From Symbiodinium microadriaticum (taxonomy: Eukaryota; Sar; Dinophyceae; Suessiales; Symbiodiniaceae), in contig LSRX01000183.1 of assembly GCA_001939145.1 (NCBI GenBank), positions 142,710 to 206,709 on the forward strand: a stretch of DNA of 64,000 nucleotides, in the 5' to 3' direction. The translations under genes were made by a program, and so were the position numbers. A model generated the notes under the pieces. The model saw nothing but the letters and a program-made list of their open reading frames with translations. It did not search any database and had not been told where the DNA came from. This document shows positions 1 through 10,797 of the stretch, piece by piece (position 1 is the first letter of the stretch; each line of letters starts with the position of its first letter).

Positions 1-208
1 CAGCATGGCAACACATGTCGCCTCCATCGTCGACGACCGGCATTCTACCAGCTACCGGTACACACACACACAGAGACACACATGTCCCTGACGCGTGAAA
101 GCTAAGATGTACACGAAGCTCAAGACGGCAGGTACCCTAAACAGAAGAGTCCATATAACATGTGGATCGCAAGTAAGTGACCCCTTTATCCGCACATTTT
201 TCCATAAC

Positions 209-322
209 CTCTGAGCTCTGAACCCGTCCTCGGACGCTTGAGTAATCTCCGTCAAGCCGTAGAAGCCACAAGCGACCAAATGGTTGATGCCAAGCATGAA
301 GGTGACAATTTGACTCATGTTC
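209..322 (-). CDS. Voltage-gated K+ channel, exon with S5
   Basis: The exon encodes the S5 membrane helix of a six-transmembrane cation channel. The core reads MLGINHLVACGFYGL, and the H-x-x-ACG-x-x pattern is typical of EAG/CNG-type potassium channels in the plasma membrane. The exon starts after a CGAAG acceptor at phase 2 and ends at a GT donor (CAGAG|gttatg) at phase 2. Its start phase fits the end of the S4-S5 exon at 659. The pore exon would lie to the left, beyond the window edge, and I did not find it in the first 200 bases. The helix identity is clear; the exact 3' border is inferred. Confidence 0.6.
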
Positions 323-658
323 CTTCGACGTTTTGGTGAAAAAAACCATGCTGGCTTCTTCCCTTTGGTTGGTTGGCTTCTTAGCTTGTCATCCTGATTG
401 GTCAGTCAACCAAATCAACCCAGACAACCAGACAAACATTCAACCAACCAAACAAACAAAACAATTAATCAATCACGCTACCTTGTTGCTTTCGTTTGAC
501 TGATGAAAGTTGAAAGCGAATTTATCTACGTTGCATCTATCTTTCTTCTATCGGGAGACGGCTCTGACATTCTGGCTGCAGGCATGGAGGACATCTGCTT
601 CATTGCTTGGCCTGCGAACCCTAAGTAACAACTGGTCGACGGTTCCCGTTTCCCCTAC

Positions 659-807
659 CATCCTCTCGGAACTCTGCTGACTGCGGCAAGGAACGCTACA
701 AGGCTCCAGTACTCCGAGTTGATCAAATCGTGGAAATTTGCCATCAGCGTCCGCAGCTTGAGCATCCGCACAAGTCGTAAAATGCCTGGTCCGTGTTGTC
801 GGGCTGG
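659..807 (-). CDS. Voltage-gated K+ channel, exon with end of S4 and S4-S5 linker
   Basis: The translation contains ILRLVRMLKLRTLM followed by FHDLINSE, which matches the end of an S4 sensor and the S4-S5 linker (pattern F-x-D-x-I-x-SE) of cyclic-nucleotide-binding or EAG-type channels. The donor is ggATG|GTAGGGG at phase 2 and joins in frame to the S5 exon. The 5' border is uncertain. An acceptor after ...ACAAG (807) keeps phase 0 with the upstream S4 exon, while ...ACCAG (785) gives a tighter exon. The same gene runs from about 6.86 kb to 0.2 kb. Confidence 0.6.
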
Positions 808-1575
808 CTTGTCTGCACTGCTTGCACATCGAAACAGTTCTATGGGCATTAGGTTTTGAAAATTCTACTACGATAAGCAGACTTGACGTTCGCCGTGGTC
901 GTGGGACCAGGGACCATGTCTTCCAGCGCAACTATGCTTCCCATAGTGTTGTCCTGTTCCTGTTCCTGTTGCACTTTGCTACATCGACTTGTTGCATCCT
1001 GCTGGGCCTTGCATGTGCGACTACACGAACTGTGGAATTCACGCAACCAAGCGTTGAAAGGAGGGTTCATGGATACTCCTGGGAAACACTTTGCCGGACA
1101 TGCCTGCTTGAACACAACACCTTGGTCCTGGGTCTTTCGTTTTTCACTCCTTGTCATCGGTCCCTGCACCTTCTTAGTTCATTATTCGGTTCCAATTATT
1201 CGGTTCCAGTTAACAGGAAGGATCTACAGTTAGTTAAGGCCATGGGTATCGAGTTTAGCCTGTGCAGGGGTTTGCTTACATTCGTGGCTCTGCCATTCTA
1301 AAAGTGATGTGCCTCGTGAACTGAAACACTACTATGTGACAATCTGACGCTTCAATCTCCAGGTCCATGTGAGATACCCCTGACAATCCAGCCTCCCTCG
1401 ACAAGAACAGTGAGGGCAATCCTGGTGATTAAGCGGGAGGTGGTGATGACGGGTCTACATTTGCCGGCGACCAAAGCCACACGAGCAGTCGATCCCACCC
1501 TGAAGCACTTACAAATCTGACATCCTGAACCCTAAACCCTAAACCCTACAATACCTAAACATCCTGAACTCTAAC

Positions 1576-1644
1576 CCTGGCCCAGTGGCGTATGATACGC
1601 AGCAGCCGCACAAGGCGAAGAAACTCCGTCGACTCGTCCATGGA
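1576..1644 (-). CDS. Voltage-gated K+ channel, S4 voltage-sensor exon
   Basis: The 23 codons include EFLRLVRLLRIIRHWAR, with arginines every third residue, the hallmark of an S4 voltage sensor. The exon is phase 0 at both ends, with an acceptor ...AGAACAG and a GT donor (GCCAGG|gttag). It follows the S3 exon in phase. The opposite strand is also open here, but only the minus reading has a recognisable motif. The two arginine runs here and in the next exon make the S4 segment unusually long, so an exon may be missing between them or one may be an alternative. Confidence 0.6.
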
Positions 1645-2328
1645 CTGTTCTGCGGGGAGTGCCAGACCTCGTCTCGGGGAGAATGGCGGGTGTAGTCATA
1701 TAATATAGTATGCCATAATCTCCTACGACATACTATGAAACCCCCAGAGCTTTGTAGGGCTTGGCTTGGATTTTTTCGGGCCGCATTTAAGTGTAACCCT
1801 AACCTTCCATGTAAGCTTTAAAGAAGGTAAGCTGTAAACTCTGAACCTCCTCGTGGCCCAGGCTGACTAAGCCTAGGGTGCCTGGATGCCAGCCTGGGAG
1901 CATCTCGGAGTCATTTTGTCCCCAAACACAGTGGGCCCTGGTGCTCAAATGTCTAGAGCTGTAGAAGGCCGTCGTTTCACCCTGGTCCGACACCAAGTGA
2001 CCCTGAGTTCGAGATGTGTGAAGTTAGAGTTCGGGGTGATTTGTTGTTGCTATACGTCCTTACTGGGGTGTAAGAACCTTGTGTTGGCATCTCTTCTGCA
2101 GCTGTTACTACTACACGTATACCACCGTCGTCCCCAGCCCTACCCTAAAACCTAATTTTGAGCTTTGAGTGAGGCCGGAAGTCTCGGGACCTGAGATCTT
2201 ATACCTTCAGGGATGTCGGGGTGCAGGATTTTGGAGGGCAAACTCAAGAATGCCATCGAGCCGCTTCTTGAGATGTTCGTTTATACGATTTGATGGGCAA
2301 GCGGATTAGGGCTTCTTGCCAGTACTAC

Positions 2329-2395
2329 GGCTGTTGATGCCGGCGTGCTGAGCCAATCCAGCAGCACCAAGGCGACGTCAGGGATGCACCATGTC
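2329..2395 (-). CDS. Voltage-gated K+ channel, S3 exon
   Basis: The exon reads TWCIPDVALVLLDWLS, an S3 helix with the conserved aspartates of the voltage-sensor domain. Its first base completes an arginine codon begun in the exon ending at 3564, giving KNYLRTWC, which matches the family pattern K-x-YL-R-T-W-F before S3. The donor is ACAGCC|gtagta at phase 0. The exon is 67 bases long. Confidence 0.65.
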
Positions 2396-2699
2396 CTATT
2401 CAAGTGTTTGGTTGTTCCGGGCTTGTTGTGCATGTTTGTGATTTGCGTATGCATGTACGCAGGCATATTCAAGCTTGTAGGTACATACAGAAATTCATAC
2501 ATACATCCTTCAATCCTTGAGCCCTTACCTAGTTACCTGCATGCTTACTGGTAGCGCGCGTGGCTGCATGCCTGCCTTCTTACCTACGAGAATCACACAC
2601 AGACATTTCCAGGTCCGTGATAATCTCTCTTCTCCACAAATGTACACATGTGTGTACCGCATACAACAGATGAGCTCAGGAACATCTTGTCCATCGTGA

Positions 2700-3075
2700 T
2701 GACGATAATGGCTGTGATTGTGGCGCTGCGAACGATGGCGATATTGAGCTATTGAGCAAGACGCCTCACGGCTTTGTCGACCTCATTTGGACCGTGGATG
2801 CAACAATGACGATGCCGTGCTTGACAGCAGCAGCAGCCGCTGTTGCAGCGGCATCACCCTGACCTTTATCTTCCATGCTGATCATGAGCATCCGTGTTGC
2901 TGACCGTTGATGCCACCGTCGTGGCCGTATCCATCATCGTCGTCACCGTCGCCGCCATGGTCATCATCATTGCAATGAGCATGATGATGACCATCACCAT
3001 CGTTATCCTCATGTTTGCCCTACCGCCCTCGACATCCTTGTGAATGCCATCGTATGCTGAATCTGTCTTTCTCGG
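2700..3075. repeat. GAT/CAC-rich trinucleotide-like spacer
   Basis: About 370 bases are dominated by GATGAT, CATCAT and CACCGCCAC-like words without a strict period. A similar GATGATG-rich patch occurs at 16855-17100. No gene is supported here. Confidence 0.5.
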
Positions 3076-3185
3076 CCATCACCACTGCCACCGCCACCAC
3101 ACCGCCGTCTTCTGGAGATGTTGAGGGCGTCATTGTGGTTGTGGAGCTGACGGCTGCTGCTCAATCTTTCAAGCTACTGCACTAC

Positions 3186-3193
3186 GAACCGGA

Positions 3194-3239
<46 letters not shown>

Positions 3240-3424
3240 AGAGAGAGCGAGCGAGAAACCAGCAACAGCATCTTTCGAACAAGTCTTGGTTGTAGGAGCA
3301 CGGTATGACACCCCCGGTTGATCTGATATATATATATATATATATATAACTTTCGAAGAAGAAAATCTTGGGTGTTGAAGACAAGACAGGAAGACTTCAG
3401 CATGCTTCAGTGTGCGGCTTTATG
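3186..3424. repeat. Duplicated segment, copy left of the unresolved base
   Basis: This copy holds a GA microsatellite, a short unique tail ending in a CAGCAACAGCA stretch, then about 150 bases with a TA microsatellite, ending in GGCTTTATG at the unresolved base 3425. The same ~150 bases recur at about 4059-4214. The GA part and its tail recur at 3426-3495, directly right of the unresolved base. This layout suggests two overlapping haplotypes or contigs joined end to end. Confidence 0.85.
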
Positions 3425-3425
3425 N
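3425..3425. other. Unresolved base, likely assembly joint
   Basis: A single n separates two copies of overlapping sequence, so the missing length is unknown and the flanking duplication may be artificial. It lies in the intron between the S2-S3 and S3 exons of the channel gene. Confidence 0.8.
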
Positions 3426-3463
<38 letters not shown>

Positions 3464-3563
3464 AGAGAGAGCGAGCGAGAAACCAGCAACAGCACCGCTC
3501 GAACCCGCGGCCAAGACCCCAGACCCCGAGATCCAAACGACTCTTAATCCCCAAACCCCTCTC

Positions 3564-3618
3564 CGGAGGTAGTTCTTCAGGATTTCCGGGAAGTCCATGA
3601 CCTCTGATGAGAGGACTT
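3564..3618 (-). CDS. Voltage-gated K+ channel, S2-S3 loop exon
   Basis: The exon encodes EVMDFPEILKNYLR, the cytoplasmic S2-S3 segment that in EAG/HCN-type channels precedes YLRTWF. To keep the reading frame into the S3 exon the donor must be CTCCG|gagagg, a GA donor. Non-canonical GA and GC donors are known in Symbiodinium. The acceptor is gctgag|AAGTCC at phase 1. The exon lies close to the unresolved base and duplication at 3.2-4.2 kb. Confidence 0.55.
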
Positions 3619-4058
3619 CTCAGCGAAGCGATTCTAGAGACATGAGATGTGGAGACTTTCTTGCTTCAGGGTTTAAGGAACAACAACAGGGTTTTTCAGG
3701 CTCACACCAGCTTGGGGAGGGGGGCTATGCTGCTTAACTCCAGGGTCCTTAGTGGTCGGAATAGGGGTCTTTTGGTCTATGGCAAAGTAATCATCAGCTG
3801 CAGGAAACCTGGGGCGGAATGATTCGACCCGGTGTCCTTTGGTCTGGTTCGGCCGAAGAGAATCTTGGCCCTTCTTGCTGTGTTGGTGGCCCAACAACGG
3901 TTAACCTCTCGTATGGATCCGAAAAAGGTTGAAGGCATACGACGACGCTACTAAGTTTATAAGTTACAGTAATGAGGGTCGCAACAACTGAAATCTGAAA
4001 GATGGTAATCTGGGTGCTCATGCGGAAACACAACCCCCCACCACAACCGAATAGCACA

Positions 4059-4214
4059 TCTTTCGAACAAGTCTTGGTTGTAGGAGCACGGTATGACACC
4101 CCCGGTTGATCTGATATATATATATATATATATATATAACTTTCGAAGAAGAAAATCTTGGGTGTTGAAGACAAGACAGGAAGACTTCAGCATGCTTCAG
4201 TGTGCGGCTTTATG
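4059..4214. repeat. Duplicated segment, second copy of 3276-3424
   Basis: The segment from ATCTTTCGAAC to GGCTTTATG repeats the DNA just left of base 3425 almost exactly, including its TA microsatellite, which differs by only a few bases. Here it continues into unique sequence (CCGTGGGG) instead of stopping at an unresolved base. Confidence 0.85.
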
Positions 4215-4521
4215 CCGTGGGGTATGGGCTCTGAACTCTGGGACCCGCCTATGACCTAGGATTCGAGGTGAACGCTCCTTCTGTCGCAGAGCACCCGGGT
4301 GGTATGTGAACGTGAGGGCTTCGTGATTACTCGCCACATTCAGCACGAACCATAGATCCCAGTTATCAGCTTTTTTCAGGGGGTCGGGTAAGAATCAAAC
4401 TCGGAACTGCAAACCCCAGGAAGATGCAAAGTTTCTTGGGGATTGTTGCCGCTTGTGTCTTTGTTAGAGTTCACGGTGTAGGATCCAACATACGCATTTG
4501 CAGGTTGAGCTGCTGTGACAC

Positions 4522-4589
4522 CATTTCGCGTAAAGCCGACCGTCATGGACGCCACGATGTTCAAGGTCCAAAAGACAGCCGACAGCCAC
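4522..4589 (-). CDS. Voltage-gated K+ channel, S2 exon
   Basis: The translation WLSAVFWTLNIVASMTVGF followed by TRN matches the S2 helix and its exit. The family pattern is F-x-x-DI-x-x-x-F-x-x-GY, here with N in place of D and F in place of Y. The acceptor is gttcag|GTGGC with start phase 2, and the donor is AAATG|gtgtca at phase 1, which fits the next exon at 3618. The exon linking S1 to S2 was not identified with certainty. Confidence 0.6.
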
Positions 4590-5699
4590 CTGAACTACCC
4601 CTCATGTCAGGGCCTGAGAAAAAGCTTACTCATACTCTATCTCGAGACTTTTTCGCTGAAACTCGTACTTGGGGAAACAAAGGGGTCGCTTCTTTGGGGC
4701 AGGCGGGGTGGGAGCGGAGTTTAAGGGGTATAGGGTATAGGTTTGGGGGCAGTTTGGGCTTGGGATTTTAGCCGTCACACTGAACCTGAACCACCTCAGA
4801 TCCTCAGCAAAAAACCCTAAAGCCCCCAAGATCCCACAGCTTACAAAGCCAAGAGGGCGGTTCCATTCGGTGCACATATGCACACGCACCGAACCACCGA
4901 TTTCTCACCAAGACCGCACCTTTCACCGTAAACTTTCACTCAAACTCGGAGCACTCCTCAGCCCAGGAACCAGTGGCTAAGCTTCCGAAGCCCGAACGAA
5001 GTAAGAAGGACAGTAAGAACTTGCAAAGATAACACGTACTTTGCTTTTGTCAGCTTCTGTTTATACCTTATTACTTCGTTCGCACCAGGTTTTTGTTTCG
5101 GGTCATCAAGTATTTGGATCGAACCCAACGGGCTTTCTTGGGCTCTGGCAAAACCCGATGTCCGACTAAGGGCGGAATTAAATGTTCAGAAGACGTATAA
5201 GGCACCAGAAGGGCTTTATGAGGTGTTGAGGGTTTGCTTGAAGGACCAGCGGACGGTGGGAGTTGGTCGTATGTAACGTTGCAATCTACAGCAACCCCAA
5301 TCAGGGACCTACTTATATGGTCTACTTCCATAGACCTATGGCCTTTCTGGTAGAGTTTAGGGGCCAGTTTAGGGGCCAACTCAGGGGCCTGTACATTTGC
5401 AAGAAGTTGCCGTGAATGTCAAAAGCTAGATTGTGCTAGGACCTCTGGAAGGAAACATGCTGCCTCGATTCTGCTCGGATTAAGCAACACACTGCAGATT
5501 AGGCGTGAAGATCCTCCTCTATATGGTTTCTTTTAGGGGAGTTCCCCTTTAAGGGCTCTATCTGCGCGAGTTTACACCGGACTTCGCCAGATCTGCTAAG
5601 CCTGAGGCACCCTACACCCGGGAAACGACCCTGAGATTGCAACTGTAAAACAAGGATCCCCTTACCCAGCAGGTTCCAAAGCCCTGTTGGTGGACTTAC

Positions 5700-5775
5700 T
5701 ACATAGGCTTAGCAGAACAGAAAGGTTATCGTGATCTCCGTGGAGCCCTACTTCTTTATTCAATGGAGTGTCAAA
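5700..5775 (-). CDS. Possible exon of the channel gene, S1-S2 region
   Basis: The frame is open and starts FDTPLNKEVGLHGDHDNLS after an acceptor ...agtctag at phase 0. It ends at a consensus-like donor (ATGTA|gtaagt). It lies in order between the S1 and S2 exons of the channel gene. No family motif is visible, its end phase does not fit the S2 exon directly, and the plus strand is open too. Treat this as a guess. Confidence 0.25.
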
Positions 5776-6229
5776 CTAGACTGCTGCGAGGATCTGTATA
5801 AGAACTCGAACTTTTTGAACACCAGATTTTGATATCTATGATAAGCCAGGAAGATTATCATTTCAGAACTATGACACTTCTGGTACATTCCTTACTATGG
5901 CTATGGGTGATGCAAATTTTGTCTATCAGCAGTGCCAGAGTATTGACAGGAAGGGGCCGCCGACTTAAGGCTTGGGCGGCACCGGTAGCCCTGAAACCTA
6001 CACGCTTGGATTCCAAAAAAAGTTTCCCTGCAGAATTCCGTAGAAAGGTAGGTTTGGACCACAGGTATGGATGCTTTGAGTTTAATCAGAGGGTTTGCTC
6101 CGAGCCACTCCATTGCGAAGCCAAAAGGAGTCGGAGGAGGTTGAAACACAGCCTTGGCCAGGGAGCCCTAGAACGCAAATCCCAATCCTTGTAATCCCTG
6201 TACGCGGCCGAAACACTACTGTCGATGAT

Positions 6230-6317
6230 ATCATTCCTGCATTACCTTAAGGACCCTAAACTATGGGAATTATGGTCTATTCCTTACTATGGGTACTGCA
6301 GGATTTATATCATTGAC
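6230..6317. mobile_element. MITE-like element, family D
   Basis: Ends GTCGATGATATCATTCCTGCAT and ACTGCAGGATTTATATCATTGAC, with the family core in reverse orientation to the copy at 6589-6667. Confidence 0.7.
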
Positions 6318-6588
6318 CCCGTTAAGCTCAAACTTCTGAACTCCGTGAACCCTCCAGCCCTCCAGTGAGCCCCGAAAGCCTGAATTCCGAAGCCCTGAAA
6401 CCCTAAAGCCCTTAAGATTGCATGCCTAGAGGGCCTAACGACCAGAAACTGCACTTCGTGGGGGGAGAACCTAAACCATGGGGTACATGTGAAAGGCTGC
6501 AGGGCCGAGTCCTTGGGCTTGACGACCAAGTCCCCGACAGACAGGAAACTTTGTAGGACACCCCGAAATACAATCATGCATGTACCCA

Positions 6589-6667
6589 CAATAAGGAATA
6601 TGTACCATAAAATTCCCATAGTTTAGGGTCCTTCAGGTAATGCTCAGGATTTATAGCATCAACAGTA
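6589..6667. mobile_element. MITE-like element, family D, left end decayed
   Basis: Core AATAAGGAATATGTACCATAAAATTCCCATAGTTTAGGGTCCTT and end CAGGATTTATAGCATCAACAG match the family. Confidence 0.65.
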
Positions 6668-6769
6668 GGATCATACGATCCTTTTTGACAGCTAGGGCTA
6701 AGGCCCTCGAAGACAAGGGATCCCTTCCTGACCAGGAATCACCACATGTCATCAAACCAAATGCTGGAC

Positions 6770-6859
6770 TTGAGCTCCCAAAGAAGCCATCGCCACATGC
6801 CAGGAAGCTATAGGGAGGGCGACGAAATCGTGAAGCAACAGCAAGCCTCGCGAGCCACT
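6770..6859 (-). CDS. Probable S1 exon of the K+ channel
   Basis: Thirty codons read LLLLHDFVALPIASWHVAM, a hydrophobic helix with an internal aspartate followed by P. This resembles S1 of CNG/EAG-type channels (pattern LL-x-YD-x-x-x-x-P). The acceptor is actccaag|AGTGG and the donor GCTCAA|gtccag; both ends are phase 0. The position upstream of the S2 exon fits. The plus strand also carries an open frame here, so the call depends on the helix pattern and gene order. Confidence 0.4.
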
Positions 6860-8268
6860 CTTGGAGTAAAGCATTTACCCCCCACAGAACACTTTTTGAA
6901 CCTGTTCCCCATTAACGGTGGATACGTCCAGACGGCTCAACCAGGTCTTTATGATTCATCGCAACTTGCGGTTGAGGTCAAGGGCACAGGGTTTTGGACT
7001 GCAGGCTTCTGGGATTCAAGGTCTCAGCGCGAATCGGATCGGAGTGCGGTATCCGAAAACTAGTTGGCCCCCCCTTAAGGGGTCAGGGTTGAAGGGTTGA
7101 TATTCAGGTTTCTTTGCAAGGCCCAAGGATTTTGGTTTCCGGTTTTTGCGCGCAGAGATGAGTTCATTCCCGGCGGCCTGTCCTGAAGAATAAGAATAAG
7201 AAGTTCAGGTACTGAATAGTTGCTTTCTTCGAAGAGGTTCTGAGACATGAACACGAGACTGGCCGTGCAACTAGTGGAGCTACCGCGAGCTCCGTGCCGA
7301 GCTTGCCCCAAGTGCGGGGCTTAGGCTTTGGGGGAACATCAAGTGCAGGGAGCTCGGGGACTTTGGGAATGCTGGATTGGGGCATAGAAACACCCATCCC
7401 ATCTTTTTCGGGACCACTGATATGCACATGAAGCGAACAAGCCTTCGGCAAGATTCCCATCAACCGTAAACCTCTCTCTGAAGGAAACCTTACCCGACTC
7501 GTGATTCAAGAGAACTTGGCACCACTACACATGGCCCGACACCAACGGACTCAGGGGTGTGAGTGTTCTACACGTCGCTTTTTAATTTGGCACGTGAACC
7601 CAGAACTCCATACAATGTCTGGAAAAATTGCCCAGGCCTCCAACACCCTAAACTAAACCCTCCTTAGTCCTAATTCCACCCCAAAAATCCCTTAACCCCA
7701 TTTTCCCCAACACCTCAAACCCCAAATTGCCCAAACTAGAAGGCCCAGAACCCGAGGGGGCCTCCAGTCACATCCCAGCTGATCCGCCAGCGACTCCTGA
7801 GCAAGCGACACGGGGCTTTCAAGGGGTGTTGGGGGTTTGGGGGTTACCCAAAGAGCCCAGTATCCAGTAATTCATGATCACACGTGAATCAGGATACCAA
7901 GCCCTCTAGAATCACAGCTGTCCTCCTAATTAGGGGCATTGGATCTATGGCCCAGTTACTTGAAAGCTTAGTTCATACCGAATCGCACAAACTGAAGAGT
8001 TCGCCGCTTGACTGGGTAAGTTGGGTTAACCCACCACCTTTGGGAGGGAAATCGCGGCCATGTATCCACGGAGGGCTGATGCAGCGTCGACTGGTGACCT
8101 GGGAGCCATAGAATCAGTACTCGGTCTTAGGGCTTCCAGGGCTGAGGGCGTTTGGAGTTTTTTTTGCCTCCCGCCTGGCTAGGACGAACCTACGATGCGT
8201 TTGGAGGGTAGGGTGAATGGTGTTGGGAACTACTTTGTCAGCATACTTGTACACGCCATGGTTCGCAC

Positions 8269-8346
8269 TCTGCCGCCCTCTCTCTCTCTCCCCATTCGAC
8301 CACGCGGATCGTCAATGGATTGTTTGGGTCTTCCAGTCTGGTACAC
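8269..8346 (-). CDS. Candidate exon, unknown protein
   Basis: A strong polypyrimidine acceptor (ccgttctttttccag) opens 26 codons in frame (VYQTGRPKQSIDDPRGRM...) that end at AGA|gtgcga, phase 0 at both ends. A plus-strand frame with a gtgagt donor at 8367 overlaps it, so the strand is not settled. Confidence 0.3.
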
Positions 8347-8769
8347 CTGGAAAAAGAACGGAGATTGTGAGTATGTGTGCATGGGACAGTTTGCAGGTTT
8401 TGGGAAAAGGTTAGCGAACTTCCAGAGATAGGAAGTACTGCCATAGGGCTTCAGTAGGGTTTGGCGCTTAGATTTAGGTGTCATTGACTTTCCATGTTTC
8501 CTCTGTTGTTGCTTAGATGACAAGGGCTACAGGCTCAAGGCTCAGTCCGGCTTGAATTTTCACTTACCCGCCCCTACACCCACAAGGCAATCCCTAACCC
8601 CAACCGTCAGCCGAACAAGCACAGTCCTTAAGCCCTAAACCCTGCACAGATATCACGAGTGTGAGAACCCAAAAGACACCCTCCAAGCCCAAACTGAATC
8701 CTTACAGGAACCTGTGTATTTCGAACACCTTGTCAAAAAACCCCGCTCCCGGATTCAAAAACCACCCCC

Positions 8770-8925
8770 TTCCGAAAACCCTAAACCCTAAACCCCCGAA
8801 CCCCTAAACCCTAAACCCCGAAACCATTAAACCCCTAAAACCCGTAAACCCCAAAACCCTAAACCCCTAAAAACCCCTAAACCATTAAACCCCTAAACCC
8901 CCTAAACCCCTAAACTGCTCTAACG
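8770..8925. repeat. Interstitial telomere-like array, C-rich strand
   Basis: About 150 bases consist of CCCTAAA, CCCCTAAA and variants with scattered substitutions. A G-rich partner array in the opposite orientation lies at 9133-9170, on the other side of a coding-like island. Confidence 0.85.
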
Positions 8926-8929
8926 CCGG

Positions 8930-9120
8930 AAAAAAGCCGGGCCTTGGTGGCCCCTAAACCCCTAAAGATCCCTTTAAAGGAACCCTTACAGTACCCTTTA
9001 AAAGGCCGGGCCTTGGTGGAGGAGTCCGAGGAGACGCTCAGCAGCCCAGCTTTGATGAACATCGGCCCGCTCCTCGAAGCAGAGAGGCCGCGACTCCGCA
9101 CTTCTCTTTTTTTCAAGGGG
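8930..9120 (-). CDS. Coding-like island between inverted telomere-like arrays
   Basis: About 190 bases carry an open minus frame (SRSGPMFIKAGLLSVSSDS...) with balanced composition unlike the flanking telomere-like text. A second minus frame is also open. The 5' part (AGAAGTGCGGAGTCGC...CTGCTTCGAGGA) is repeated with small changes at 9183-9235, which looks like a duplicated exon end. The function is unknown. Confidence 0.3.
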
Positions 9121-9132
9121 TTTTGGGAAGTT

Positions 9133-9170
9133 TGGGGTTTAGGGTTTAGGGGTTTTAGGGTTTAGTAAAC
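9133..9170. repeat. Interstitial telomere-like array, G-rich strand
   Basis: Several TTTAGGG-type units lie here in inverted orientation to the array at 8770-8925. Confidence 0.7.
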
Positions 9171-9182
9171 TTACATCTAAGT

Positions 9183-9235
9183 CCTCGAAGCAGAGCTCGA
9201 GGCTGCGACTCCGCACTTCTCTTTTTTCAAGGGGT
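9183..9235 (-). repeat. Partial direct copy of the coding-like island at 9.1 kb
   Basis: The words TCCTCGAAGCAGAG, GCGACTCCGCACTTCTC and TTTTTTCAAGGGG recur here in the same order as at 9073-9120. The G-rich telomere-like array lies between the two copies. Confidence 0.7.
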
Positions 9236-10635
9236 TTGGGGTTGAGGGCCCTAGATCCCAAAACCCTACACCCTAAACCCTAATGCCCTAAGCCCTAAAC
9301 CCAGAATCACTATGGTTTCCGGTCCTGGGTTTCGGATTTTGGTTTGTTGGGGCGGGCAGTTCAGATTCTTGCAGCTCACAGGCTCCATGCGGAGTTTCGG
9401 ATTACAGGGCCTAGACGGGTTTGCAGCATCAAAAGCTGAGGTTGGAGGGACAAAGGCTTCAACGTGAAGTTGATAGGGATAAGCCCCAAACCCTAAACCC
9501 AATGAACCAAGGGATCGACAGTCGGCAGGATTTAAAGTTTACACCTCTTTCTCAGAACCTTTTTGGTCTGAACTCGCCTGCAGCCCGCAATGCCCCCAAC
9601 TCGCTTTAAAGGAAGCGCCACTTCACCCTGATTTCAGAGAAGAATGTATCCGTTGCTGTCCCCCTAGAGGGCCTCGCATTCAAGTTGCGATGGATTCTTG
9701 CAACATTGCCGTAACTACGGGTATTCTTATGGACACTCCTGAAGTGAATGATACTGAGGCCCTGGGCAAGCTAGCCAAGGCGCAGCGAGTTCTCTTTCGT
9801 GTAGAAGCGCGACTTCTCACGGTTTAGGAGCAGCCATGCATCTTTCATGGGGAACGCTTCCTGCAGCAGCGGGAGTAAGGCAACAATGCTGGGGATCTGG
9901 GGTAGCCAAACCCAAGGGCTTGAACAACCACCAAAACCCCAAGAAAGCCTCAACGCTAAACCTCGACTCCATGCTACACACAGCCCACAACTACTGTGAA
10001 CGACAGTTGAAGCGCATCGAGTCGAACTATGATCTGGTGAACAGCATGTGCCGATTCTCCGAAATCATCTTGACATCTATAGAAAAGCATCAGATGTGAG
10101 TTCTCCAGTTCCACAATGCGTTTTTAGAATCAGGTGCCTCCCAAACTTTAACTGAATAAGCCGAAAAAGTCTAATACCCGCTCGCTGGAGCATTTGGTCT
10201 CCTCTCTCGGGGAAGAAGGCACTTATTCCCTGTGCTCTTTTAAATAGGCCGCCACCATCCCTACGAACCTATGGGTTTGAACATATAAAAATGTAGGGTC
10301 TTTGCGATATTTACACAATAGTGGGGACTCCAAGCAGATACTAGTACTGATTTTCCCAGACCCATCTTTGAATTTGGTGGATTGAATCTCTTGACCAAAA
10401 AAGTTTCCTGTCAAAGTCAGCAGACAAAGCTTACGGTCGGGGACTATCGATGTTCGCTTGCAGTTCCCAGATGCTGAGTGCTCAAGGCAACGCAATGTCG
10501 CTCCGAAGTTGCTTGGGCTGTCAAGAAGTCGGGTTTGGCAGGTCCCGACACCCTCCAGCAACACCCTAAACCCCGAAGCCCTAAATCCTAGACCCTGCGG
10601 GTAATGTGGAAGCCTGAGTGGTTTCATGAGCTTCA

Positions 10636-10766
10636 TAGTATGTGTATATATATATATATATACATATATGTGCAGATATATGTGCAGATATATGTGCAGA
10701 TATATGTGCAGATATGTATATGCATATATATATATATATATAACATATATATATATATATACATAT

Positions 10767-10797
<31 letters not shown>

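Noticed and set aside
822-1301. Plus open frame of 159 codons
   Set aside because: It lies in the channel gene's intron, has no family pattern, and a minus frame over the same bases is equally open.
4376-4771. Long plus frame around 4.5 kb
   Set aside because: Overlaps the S2 exon, whose minus translation is recognisable.
9944-10095. Plus exon-like block (LDSMLHTAHNYCERQLKRIE) ending at gtgagt
   Set aside because: Protein-like and well bordered on the right, but its acceptor is weak, a minus block with acceptor tgcttttctatag overlaps, and recognised genes all run minus. Worth re-testing with RNA.
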